64,000 nt of DNA from positions 23,368,488 to 23,432,487 of the forward strand of contig CM037474.1 of the NCBI GenBank assembly GCA_021014325.1, written 5' to 3'. The translations under genes were made by a program, and so were the position numbers. Origin of the DNA: Plazaster borealis. Taxonomy: Eukaryota; Echinodermata; Asteroidea; Forcipulatida; Labidiasteridae. This document shows, piece after piece, positions 43,346 to 54,100 of this stretch (position 1 is the first letter of the stretch; every line of letters starts with the position of its first letter). The notes beneath the pieces were generated by a model. The model searched no databases. It was given only the letters and a program-made list of their open reading frames with translations, and was not told where the DNA came from.

Positions 43346-43594
43346 ATGGCGGGGGGACAAGTTGAATTCGACGCGAGTACAAATTACAAATTAATACACA
43401 GATTATCGCCTATGAACGATTATGGCAAATGGAAAGGAAATGTGTTTCCTGAAAAACAAACAGTTGGTGAATGTGTACAAGTTAAGAATGATATAATTAA
43501 ATTGTGTCGTCACGGAAATCGACATTTTCCAATTGAGCAGACGGCGGAAATAACAGAGCTGTCTGTTTACACGCTGCTATGCAACAACCTTTGA
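43346..43594 (+). CDS. 82-residue open frame inside the TIR element
   Basis: Starts GCAAGATGGCGG, a good animal start context just after a CpG-rich, TGACGTA-containing stretch. The product begins MAGGQVEFDASTNYKLIH and is hydrophilic, with no domain I know. It may be a captured first exon of a host gene or a transposon-derived sequence. Whether it is translated is unknown. Confidence 0.3.
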   Translation: MAGGQVEFDASTNYKLIHRLSPMNDYGKWKGNVFPEKQTVGECVQVKNDIIKLCRHGNRHFPIEQTAEITELSVYTLLCNNL

Positions 43595-44019
43595 GCTTAA
43601 TTTTCCCAGAGTGCCAATTGAAAACACTGCAGCGTTTGATTAGCCTTGTTTTGTGGCTACCACGAGTGTAAGTCCCCGGTACACACGGGGAAGCTAATCA
43701 AACGCACCCAGAGTAAACTTGCAAGATATAATTCTATAACTTTAATGGCAGTTCATGTCTTTTAGAAAGTTGGATTGCAAAAGGCCTAAATCCTTTTTCA
43801 GATTCAAAGGTTTTTATCAATTTCTAATCAACGGGGGCATTTCAGACAAAATAATTTCACAGGATGCTTACTGCCATTACCATCTTTATAACAAGTAAGT
43901 CTTATTTCGGATAGAAGTTACACATTATTTTGGGGTCATTACCAAAGTATGTCCCTACTTTTAAAGTATATTTGTATGGCTGCAACTTACCTATGCTTAA
44001 AGTTACAGCTGCAAGGCTT

Positions 44020-44240
44020 TCTTCAGTCCCAACCAGGCAAAAACCTGCCGTAGAGCCCTTCACCAAATTTACTACCAGTTCCTCCTGCCTGCACATGGTC
44101 ATTTGAATTTGGCTTGGGCCTCTGGGTTTAAGAGATGGACTGATGCACACCCTGCCGGGGGTGTTAATGATGTGAGGGGCAGACTGTACCAAAATAATCA
44201 GGAGGGGCAGAAAGAAGGCAGAGGGGCAAATTTTACAACA
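44020..44240 (-). repeat. interspersed repeat family K
   Basis: TGTTAATGATGTGAGGGGCA and the flanking CACCAAATTTAC motif recur at 59530-59820 (TGTGAATGATGTGAGGGGCA). Family type unknown. Confidence 0.65.
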
Positions 44241-44344
44241 GGATGGGATTTGGATTTGCTGTTTTAATATCCCCTTAGTGCAGTGGCAAACGGTACCCAG
44301 ACATTTTCATTTGGGTGGCAAACTGAGGGGGGAGACATAATTTT

Positions 44345-44445
44345 TAAATTTTATTTATCTATTTATTTATTTATTTATTTAATTATTTTATTTTTTATTT
44401 TAAAATATTTTTAAAATTATATTTATTTATTTATTTTCACCAACA
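44345..44445. repeat. (TTTA)n-rich low-complexity tract
   Basis: Two clusters of TTTATTTA repeats separated by T-rich sequence. Confidence 0.9.
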
Positions 44446-45100
44446 ATTTGAACTGGATTTAACGAAAAAGATAAATTAAGACAACTGAAACAAAGACAAC
44501 ACTTTCAAATAGTGGTACTGTTGTAGAAGCAAAAAGGTTTATTTTGGACATAAAAGATGTGAAAAAATAGCAAATATGGAAGTCACTGTTAAAGAGCATG
44601 CTAGTTCAATTAAGTACAAAAGGGTATTGAAAAATGGCACCAGGTATCAATTTATATACATTTTAAGACAGTTAAATTTAATATATTAGTACATTTAATA
44701 GTACCATTATTGCATATAGCTACATGTAAGTGGTCAAAAATTGTATCATTGAAAATTTTCGCCTCAACAAAAAAACCTGTTTTTTCTTAATTTGAGTAGA
44801 AAGGTAAAAAAAGAAAAATACAATAAATAACCTGTTTGAAAGATTGATAGTTTTCATCATTTGATTGATAGTTTTTCATCAATTGTTTCTCTTAAAAGAT
44901 CAACAAGAACATTCCATAAGTATGTGTTTGGCAAGAATCCATTTGGATTTGGGAAAGCTTTAGTCTTTCTAATTTCCACCAGTCTGATTGAAACTTTTTT
45001 AAAGACAAAATAATGGATTATTTGATTTCTAATTCTTGATTCAAAGAGAGTTTTAAATAACACCCCATTACCCAGTTTTATGGTCAATTTTCCTGACTGA
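44446..45100. other. intergenic, nothing assigned
   Basis: AT-rich with no recognised feature. Confidence 0.4.
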
Positions 45101-45481
45101 TTAAAGGTATATTACAGAATTGGTAAGGATAAAAAACATCATTGTTTAACTTTAGTCTAAAAGCTTACTATTTATGAAGTTCACTAGAACCATTTTTTCT
45201 GTGAAATATTTCCTTCAGAAATGAAGTCCTATTCGAGAAAACTGTATCTGAAAACATAAATACAACGCAACAGCTGATTTCGGTTGTTACAACCAAAATG
45301 AAGGACAATGTGTTTACATGCTGAAAATTGTGCATGGTTTTTCACCATTTTCTCCTGACTCACACAAAGGATTAAGCCCAAATTCACAGGTTTGTTATTT
45401 CATGTGGTTGATCAAACAAAACATGAACACTGTCTGCGACTATTGAGTCAGAGCTTTACCAATCCTGTATAATACCTTTAA
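45101..45481 (+). repeat. TTAA-type MITE, family C
   Basis: TTAAAGGTATATTACAGAAT at the left and an inverted CCTGTATAATACCTTTAA at the right, 381 bases. Confidence 0.85.
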
Positions 45482-45532
45482 CCTCACTGAGAAATGCAAA
45501 AGAATGAAATAAATGCATCATCATTGGCATAT

Positions 45533-45896
45533 TTAAAGGAACGTTACAGAACTGGTAATTAACATTTTCTTTAAGATCACAGATTTACATGAAACTTACA
45601 CGGTCTAATAATGATGATAGTAGAAAACACCCCTAGAAATATTTCTGTCTGAAATGCCATATTTGATGAGAAATAAATAAAACTAATTTCCGATTGGAGT
45701 TTATCGCTCATGAGCGTTTTATTCATGCATTGTATAACACATGCAAATGTGTAATCGGTTTTTCACTATTTTCTCGTGACCCAGATGGCCGATCAATCTC
45801 AAACTTCTACAGGTTTGTCAGTTTATGTTTATGGTGGATTATATAAAGTGCTGAACTGTTTTGTTAGCAATAAACAATTATGTAATGTTCCTTTAA
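45533..45896 (+). repeat. TTAA-type MITE, family C, second copy
   Basis: TTAAAGGAACGTTACAGAAC at the left, TATGTAATGTTCCTTTAA at the right. Only 51 bases from the preceding copy and clearly diverged from it. Confidence 0.8.
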
Positions 45897-45999
45897 TAGA
45901 TGTAATGATTGCATTGGGTATAAAGAATCATATTTTTTTTGACCCAGTACCAATGTGTGATCCAAGCACAGGATCCGAACTGACCTCATGTCACTGGGA

Positions 46000-46145
46000 A
46001 GCTCAGTGGTCTAGATTGGTCTAGATTTGCGAGGGTCATCAGTCCTAATCCCACCCTAATAGTATGCCTGTAGTTTTTTTCTCGCAGGACTTGGTGGAAA
46101 GCACTTTGTATACAATGCTTATCACACAATGGTGTACGTGAAAAA
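46000..46145 (+). repeat. SINE-like repeat
   Basis: Shares GCTTATCACACA and GGTGTACGTG-type ends with the copy at 46440-46620; both start with a tRNA-like 'GCTCAGTGGTCTA'/'TGGTCTAAGTGGTTA' head. Confidence 0.55.
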
Positions 46146-46439
46146 AACAAAAATAATATATGATTGTCAAATTATGTCTTAAAAAATACTTATAAAGATT
46201 TAAATCATTTTAAAATTAAGTCATCAAAAGTTCTGTGTAATAATTTATTTTTAAACTGAGCTGTTACTGTTAATTACAAGCACATGGAAACATTACAACC
46301 TGCAACACACCATACACCCATACACGTATAGTTGTGTAATAAGTTCAAACCAAATGTACACAGTTCTTACAAAGACACATGATAAACAAACAACCGAAAG
46401 CAACGTGTTGCACAACCTAAAAACATGTCCATGCAAAAA

Positions 46440-46620
46440 TAGTGGTCTAAGTGGTTAAAACATTTGCTCTAGAATCTAGGGGTCGTGGGTTTCGAATCAC
46501 ACCCGAGTAGCTTGGGATTCTCCCCACTTCCCGCATGACTCGGAAGCACAGAGTATACAGTGCTTATCACACATCAGTGTAAGAGTACAATCAAAATTAT
46601 GTGATTGTACTTTCTACATA
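46440..46620 (+). repeat. SINE-like repeat
   Basis: TGGTCTAAGTGGTTAAAACA head and GGGTTTCGAATCAC box B-like motif, followed by AGTGCTTATCACACATC. Confidence 0.6.
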
Positions 46621-46849
46621 ACTCCTAAAAGTAATTGCATTGGGTGAACTGACCTTTTGTCAAAAGCAAGATAGGTGGGATAATAACGCATCTGAAAATT
46701 CAATCTAAACAAGTTGTTAATAGTAAAATTCTTAATCCTAAACATTGGAATGTGCAATTACAATAAAACAAACAGCACTGCAAACAGTTTTAAAAATTCT
46801 TTGAGGCTCTACTATACCAACTCTATGTTTGACCAACTGCCCATAGTTC

Positions 46850-47270
46850 TGCCTGATTTTGCAAGAACACTTCACAATTTATCAGAACCGTTGTTAGGTT
46901 GGACTAACTTGGTGGTCTGTATTGATTGCAGGTTTTATATATTTGCATATTAAATTTAGCAGGTTTTTATTAAAATTTCATTCATTTTAATATTAATACT
47001 GTCATGTGAAAATTTTCCTTTGCAATTTTTCAACACTTACAGGCAAGATCAGTCAATGTTTTGTAAGAACAGTTCACAACTTATCACAACCCTTGTTACT
47101 TTAAGCCTGAGTGGACTAGTTCGGTGGTATTTATTGATGGTAGGCATAACATAATATGCAAATTAAGTTCAACCGGTTTTCATTAAAATTTAATTCTCAT
47201 TGAAGAATTAATACTGTAATTTGACAATTGTCATTTGCAATTTTTAAACAATTACACACGACAAATTAAA
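46850..47270. repeat. direct duplication of about 220 bp
   Basis: GCAAGAACACTTCACAATTT at 46861 through TTTGCAATTTTTCAACA is repeated, diverged, from 47061 (GTAAGAACAGTTCACAACTT) onward. Confidence 0.75.
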
Positions 47271-49289
47271 ACAATCATATATATATTTATATATAAGACA
47301 TAATTCTACATGTCTAATGGTTGATAGGAGCCTTCATATTGTTATTAGCCTCTTCTTGTCTTGATACAAAGAAAATACAACATACAGAACCCTTGTAACA
47401 ATGTCACACGCCACTAATGTCTGGAACGCTCGCCCTATTGGGAGTAAATTGCACGTACAACTATGGTAAGTGTGTAAACGCTGTGTCACCTAAAATGCGC
47501 ACTATACTGTATAACACAAAGGAACATTGACTCCCCAAAATGGCGCCATCAAGATTATTGAGATGATGACGTCAGGTGAACTGGGTTCATATGTAATGAC
47601 GTAAATTACTTCTGCTTTGCCTTGCTGGGGTTCCAAACCCACTGACTCCCAAAATGGCGAGCGTGGCAGACACGTGTGACCTGGTTGGTGCAAGGGGTCA
47701 GTTGCTCGTGAACGCAGCATTAACGAAAAATCCTGTTTAAATAGGCCTACTGGCTTGCCACACAAACTATTCAAATGCATCACAAATATTAATCTCGCTA
47801 AAGAATCAAAATCATATCGTCTCCGTCAACTACAAATAAGTACCCCATGCCTATAAATAACAGAGACGGTATTCATACAGCTCCAAAAGTACTCAGAGGT
47901 TAATGGCTAATCAAATACAACTATATCATAATTTCTTCTAAATTTCAATTATACTTTATATAAAATATCTATACAGGCCTATAGTTGTATTATAATTTCT
48001 TTATAAAGTACTGTACCTATGTTTGGAAAGTTCGATGGCTCTTGATCCTACGCAAACCCGATAAGAAGAAAAATTAATCATTCAGTTAAAGATGGGTAAG
48101 GGGGGTACTCAGAACCCTTGCCCCTCCCCCAAATGAGATCGAAGAAAAAATAAACTATATAGGATTTGTTTGGTTTTTAAAATCAAAACATCTTTTGTTC
48201 ATAACCTGTAAACTTATCAGACTGTATAATGCATAGATGTAGGATTCGGTACATCGACTAATACAATTAAACGTATTTATATGTCCAAAAAAAAAAATAA
48301 TAATAATAAAAATAAAATAATAAAATCTTTGCACATTTCTTTGGAGTATTTACCAATCTATGACCCTACCTTTAATCTTCAACCCAAGTTGGACTGCTCC
48401 ATTATTTTCTTTTTGCACTTCAACAATTCAATTTCCAAAATATTCAGTGTGATAAGAGTGATAGAAAAAAATTAAACACAATTTTTTTCAAAATAAGTTG
48501 TCACTTTCCATGTTTAGTTTCTCCTACACAGGACTACAACAATCAACAAGTTGGCAAGATCGTGAGAACTACTATATTTTTTTTAGAATTTAACATTTTT
48601 ATTATTTTCACTTTGGGTTTTAACTTGGCACTTTGTTTTCTGATTAGAAGTTAACTAAGCTTCAAAGTCATAATTTTTCCTGAATTTATCAGGCAAGGAT
48701 GCCTCGTGAGTGACAGCCGTGAAATAATTAGTTATTTTATGACTTCATGTAATGTCTGATTGTCAACGTTTAAGAACCTCCAATCAACAAAACACTTAAC
48801 TTCAAACTTGTTCCTTGAGATTTTGTAAGTAAAACATAGATTAATATAACTATAAGTAAACATTCTTAAGACATAAAGTACGCTAAAAATTCTAAAAATA
48901 AGAGTAGTCAATATTTACATTACAGCACATCAAGCTACACTGTTCTTCTTTATAATATTAGAACTATAATCAGTTCTAGAACTTTCTCCCCACCCCAACA
49001 CAGCAGTCTAAGGCAGCTTAGGAATGCAAAGGTAACATCAAACACCTAGGTGAAGTGGAGCACATTATGGGTGCTTTTCAAACCCAAAGACAAAAGCTAA
49101 ATGATCGACATAACAAGGATTTGAACACACAGTTTAATGACTAAAACACCCAAACTGGAGTGTGGTGCATAAGACTACCAGTACTTAACCAACCCCCCCC
49201 CCCCACAATTAATGATGAACAGCAATTTACGGCGGTTGAACATGCATAATAATTACAAAAACAATAATACAAATAATAATACGATTTGC
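47271..49289. other. intergenic, nothing assigned
   Basis: AT-rich, with scattered A and C homopolymers. I found neither exons nor repeat copies. Confidence 0.45.
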
Positions 49290-49475
49290 GATTGAACAAA
49301 GAAAAATTTACTAGAGCGGAATTTGAATCAACGACCTCCGGATTATCGTGTCGGTGCTCTACCAACTGAGCTATCTAGCCCTATGTTGGCGGTCTCCCTA
49401 TTTTGTCAAAAACAAAACCGGCGTGTTAATCCGGAGGTCGTTGGTTCAAATTCCGCTCTAGTCACTTTTCTTTCT
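49290..49475. repeat. two SINE S2 heads in inverted arrangement
   Basis: A minus-strand head (49316-49395) faces a partial plus-strand head (49418-49465; GTTAATCCGGAGGTCGTTGG then TTCAAATTCC). Together they form an imperfect hairpin. Confidence 0.8.
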
Positions 49476-49753
49476 TCAACCCCAAATCATTTAAAATTTA
49501 CCCTGTCAGTTTCCCTGTGGTTTATTATTTGATAAAATAATAATACTAATACAATTCATATAGCGCCAAATTCTTTTGTTAAAAAGGTCACAGGCACTTT
49601 ATAAAATTTCAAGTGCACATACAAGAAAAACTCAATAAAAGACATACATAAAAGGTGCATTCACTCGGTATCTGTGCATCAAATGTACATGTAATAACGG
49701 GTAGCTTACAAATCACTCAAAATGTCATGGTACTAAAAATGTGACCTTAAGCT

Positions 49754-49921
49754 ATGCAACACAAGGTGAAAGAAGTGCTTACGCTTACCAGAATAATATT
49801 ATCATCCTAATTAATCACCTCACGTGTACCATTCGTGGCTGGTTTCCTGCTTATTTTTTGCTCAGCAGAAATTTGTTAAGCGTTATTGTTGTATTTAGGC
49901 AGCTCTATAAAGCTGGGTCCA
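49754..49921. repeat. MITE family D, diverged
   Basis: Contains CTTACCAGAATAATATTATC and GGCTGGTTTCCTGCTTATTT and ends GCAGCTCTATAAAGCTGGG. Confidence 0.65.
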
Positions 49922-50012
49922 GGCATTGATATCAAGTTAATAAAAGGTAAGCTTTCAGATTAAAAACCACTTAATTGTATGGATTTTAATGAGTCGTGTA
50001 CGAAACTTTTCA

Positions 50013-50213
50013 CCTTGGCCCACTTTCATAAACCCTGTAAGCACAAAAACTTGCTTAGCACAGGAAAATCTTGCTTAGAAGAAACAGGTTACCAGCCAAC
50101 ATTCCATAAAGTTTACATTGTTGCGACAAGTGCCCTACTAATTTTTCGCAGAGCAAAGCAAAGAAATTTGTTAAGCAGTATTTTCTGCTAAACAGCTTTA
50201 TGAAATTTGGCCA
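50013..50213. repeat. MITE family D
   Basis: GGCCCACTTTCATAAACCCT at the left and AGCTTTATGAAATTTGGCCA at the right. Confidence 0.75.
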
Positions 50214-50344
50214 CAAAACTCCCTTGAGTGATTTACTAGGATCCTTCCTCACTCTCAACAAAATCCACCTCTACATGGTAACCTCAAAACCTAACCTGTT
50301 GGACTCTGATTATTTTGGTAGTTGTATCAGTAGAGGTGGCCCTC

Positions 50345-50709
50345 TTAAAGGCACTGAACACGTTTGGAAATTGTCAAAGACCAGTGTTCTCACTTGGTGT
50401 ATCCCAACATATGCATAAAATAACAAGCCGGTGAAAATTTGGGCTCAAGTGGTCATCAAAGTTGCAAGAAAATGATGAAAAAAAACCCAACCTTGTTGTA
50501 CAAATTTGTGTGCTTTCAGATTAGGAATAAAAACTTCTTGCAAGAAGTTTTTATTATTTTAGTGAGAAATTACCTCTTTCTCAAAAACTACGTTACCTCA
50601 GAGGGAGTCGTTACCTACAATGTTTTATACTATCAACAGCTCTCCGTTGCTTGTTACCATAAATGCTAGTATTTGTTTTGAGTCATTACCAAACGTGTAC
50701 GATGCCTTT
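50345..50709 (+). repeat. TTAA-type MITE, family A
   Basis: Begins TTAAAGGCACTGAACACGTT. The right end is intact to GATGCCTTT but has lost the last TTAA. Confidence 0.85.
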
Positions 50710-50819
50710 CATGTGAACCTACCAACAGCAATGATGCTTTTCGATGACCTGCGGATAGTTGGTATTGGCTTGAATCAGCTTTACCGAGATTCTCAAAATG
50801 TTGTACAATGGAAACGAAC

Positions 50820-50908
50820 AATTAACGTGTAGTCACTGAGCAACGCAAGTGCTCTGCACGCGCAATTAACGTGTAGTCACTGAGCAACGCAAGTGCTATG
50901 CACGTGCA
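50820..50908. repeat. tandem duplication of about 44 bp
   Basis: AATTAACGTGTAGTCACTGA occurs at about 50820 and 50864, each followed by GCAACGCAAGTGCT. Confidence 0.9.
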
Positions 50909-51047
50909 GGATGATGATGATGATGGTGATGGGGGGTTGGGGATGGTTAGAGTTAAAGGTCTACTGTTGGGGGAAGGGGATGTCTCTATTGACCAGCGAC
51001 TTAAGACAATCAACAGTGGCCAGTGGCTGGTGGAAATTGTCCACTAC

Positions 51048-51140
51048 TTACTCATCTTGTAAGATACTTTCCACTTGTTCAAGCTCGTAGGATAGATTCT
51101 CTTGCTCACAGACATCATCTTCTTCCATGGCCTTTAGAAG
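51048..51140 (-). CDS. plexin last exon
   Basis: Acceptor TTCTTTTAG; encodes 30 residues ending ESILQDE and TAA. Acidic and helical (LLKAMEEDDVCEQENLSYEL), matching the position of the final helix of the plexin GAP fold. Confidence 0.9.
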   Translation of the reverse strand, partial: LLKAMEEDDVCEQENLSYELEQVESILQDE

Positions 51141-54100
51141 CTAAAAGAAAGGAGGCAGACATTTGAGGTTACACAGAGCTTGTTTAAATATAAAGAAACA
51201 CCTTTTTCTATGGATGTCATTACTTATATATTCATGAGCTATTCCAGAGAACAATTGTTATGGGACAGGGTCTGCTAAAGGAATGACAAATATGTGTTCC
51301 TTCTAATGTCAAATTCACTCATGATTATATATTATGTAACTGTAACACATGTGACGTCACGTTGAGAATCCAGCCATATGTCAGCAAATGACCAATATGT
51401 GGGCGTTCCTATTATTTTTAAAGAAAATAAATCATTTAAAAATGCACAGGAATGTACAAAACATTATTTTCCAACTGAATTATTGTATAAAAATTACAAG
51501 GTGTAAGCATCATTACTTTGTATTTCAGCAAACCTTTAAAGCATTGAATGTAAAATTCAGTTTTGTAATGCATTCTTTTTTCCAAATTGAAAGTCTCTAA
51601 CCTCACGTTTTAAAATGCAGTTTTTCTTCTACTCGGTCATAGCGAAATTTGAAATATGACATTATCGAACATCAACACAACGAGGATTTGCTGTGCCCGT
51701 CAAAAAGGTGAAATCTAATGCTGTTTTGATTGAATATCATCAACATTAATTAGGAATGAACTAAAAATTCTCCGTACAAAAATGTACAGACCGTATACTT
51801 GCAATGTGACGTCATAGAATGTTTATGAATAAAAAAAATTAAAAAGGAAATTGATGGGTATAAAACACAGTGGCATTTTACACAATTTAAACTGAGGTGA
51901 GAGACTTCTTAGTTTTGTCCCCATTTTCATGAGGACTCTATCTGTTGGAAAATGGGTGCATCACAAAACTGAATTTGACCTTGGAGCCCCTCTTTAACTT
52001 GCTTCTGACTAATAATGCCAAGACTATACATACAAGCCGTAGATGCAAAGTAACAGAGGGAAAGTAGATTGAAGGATGAACTTACTATGTCTTTGTTGCG
52101 ATTGGCGAACTCGTACAGCTGCAGTAAAGTACTGAGTTTGCTGAACAAACCTGTAAAGTTCTGTCAATTAAATACAGAAAAATCACTGATTAAAAGTCAC
52201 CTGCTCAAAAGAAGCCTTCATGGGTGTGTATGGGTAAAGTTTTAAAGAGAAATTATCGCCAGATTTATTTATTTCTTAATTCACTACAGAATAATTGGTC
52301 AAATAATATTAATTCATGTTACAAATTAATTTAAAGAAATAAATAGTGGAACACTAGTGCTGAGAGACCACACGTTACTAAAAATTTGAGTTATATTCCC
52401 ATTTGAGGCATACATACAATTCTTTGGAATGAAATAATTTCTGAAATATGTTTTTTTCAGGAGAGGTAAAGAGAACACTTAGACATTTGATTTGCCAAGA
52501 AACCGGCAAATCAAAAGAAAGAGATTTAGGTTCTTCCACTGAGCATCTTTTTACTAAAGAGTAAAAGTTCTTTGTTTAAAGTAATTTTCTTTAGTGAAAC
52601 AATAAATAAATGGACCTAAAGACAGTGCATACAAGTATTGCATGCTACAAGTGGAATACTACATCTAGCTTCAAATTCCGGGAACATTCTATTTTTACTG
52701 AGGTGAAGCCAATAGAAAAATGGAATGCACTAGAGATCACCAGGGTGGCAAGTTTTGACTGTTCCACAAATGACAGAAACGCCCAATTTCATAGAGCTAC
52801 TTTAAGCTGATTGCTTAACAATTCTCTGCTAAGCAAAAATTAGCAGGATGCCAGTCACAGATGGTACATGCAAAATGTTATTTTGGCTGGTAACCTTAAG
52901 GTAAGCATAACTCTGTTGTGCTTGTTGGCTACTTTTTCTGCTTAAGCAGCTCTATGAAATTGGGACCTGGTGTCAGATCATTTAGTGACTGAAACAGAAA
53001 GAGCATAAAGTTGTAGTCCGATCTAAAACTATCTGGGGATCAAAGTAGCTCACAAGAAAGTGGTGGTTCTGAATAAAGAACTGGTGGTTCTGAATAAAGA
53101 ACTGGCGGTTCTGAATAAAGAACTGGTGGTTCTGAATAAAGAACTGGTGGTTCTGAATAAAGAACTGGTGGTTCTGAATAAAGAACTGGTGGTTCTGAAT
53201 AAAGAACTGGTGGTTCTGAATAAAGAACTGGTGGTTCTGAATAAAGAACTGGTGGTTCTGAATAAAGAACTGGTGGTTCTGAATAAATAACTGGCGGTTC
53301 TGAATAAAGAACTGGCGGTTCTGAATAAAGAACTGGCGGTTCTGAATAAAGAACTGGCGGTTCTGAATAAAGAACTGGTGGTTCTGAATAAAGAACTGGT
53401 GGTTCTGAATAAAGAACTGGTGGTTCTGAATAAAGAACTGGTGGTTCTGAATAAAGAACTGGTGGTTCTGAATAAAGAACTGGTGGTTCTGAATAAAGAA
53501 CTGGTGGTTCTGAATAAAGAACTGGTGGTTCTGAATAAAGAACTGGTGGTTCTGAATAAAGAACTGGTGGTTCTGAATGAAGAACTGGTGGTTCTGAATA
53601 AAGAACTGGTGGTTCTGAATAAAGAACTGGTGGTTCTGAATAAAGAACCGGTGGTTCTGAATAAAGAACCGGTGGTTCTGAATAAAGAACCGGGGTTCTG
53701 AATAAAGAACAGGTGGTTCTGAATAAAGAACTGGTGGTTCTGAATGAAGAACTGGCGGTTCTAAATAAAGAACTGGTGGTTCTGAATAAAGAACTGGTGG
53801 TTCTGAATAAAAAACTGGGGATGAGACAGGTCTCTGAAATGAAACAGTCTCATTTTAGACTCTTTTGGAATCTCTAGTTCTCTTTGTAAACTAACCTGGC
53901 ACGTCTTATCAAACTCCTTTTGTAGGTCACTGGCTTCAATTCTGTCCATGTCGGCAATGCCTTGGTAGTATGACTCAACCTGACCGCGGTATCTATTCAC
54001 TTCACGGTTATACAGAAGCTTATTGACTGAGGATTCCTGTGAGAGAAACATTACAAACAAGAATAATAAAAAACAAAAACAACAACAACAAAACACAAAC

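Larger units (their letters stand above)
43109..43712. mobile_element. non-autonomous DNA transposon with CpG-rich core
   Basis: Terminal inverted repeats TGGGTGCGTTTGATAAGCTT at the left and the complement of TGGGTGCGTTTGATTAGCTT at the right. Inside are a perfect hairpin (43202-43273), a CpG-rich stretch with TGACGTA, and an 82-codon open frame at 43346-43594. No transposase recognised, and no clear target duplication. Confidence 0.75.

Noticed and set aside
49316..49395. tRNA gene
   Set aside because: The box A and B motifs belong to SINE heads (S1, S2, S3) found in several diverged copies, with retroposon bodies or imperfect arms.
53060..53701. Open frames of 76 and 107 codons with a VLNKEL repeat
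   Set aside because: Same effect from the 21-bp array in a plexin intron, on the non-transcribed strand.
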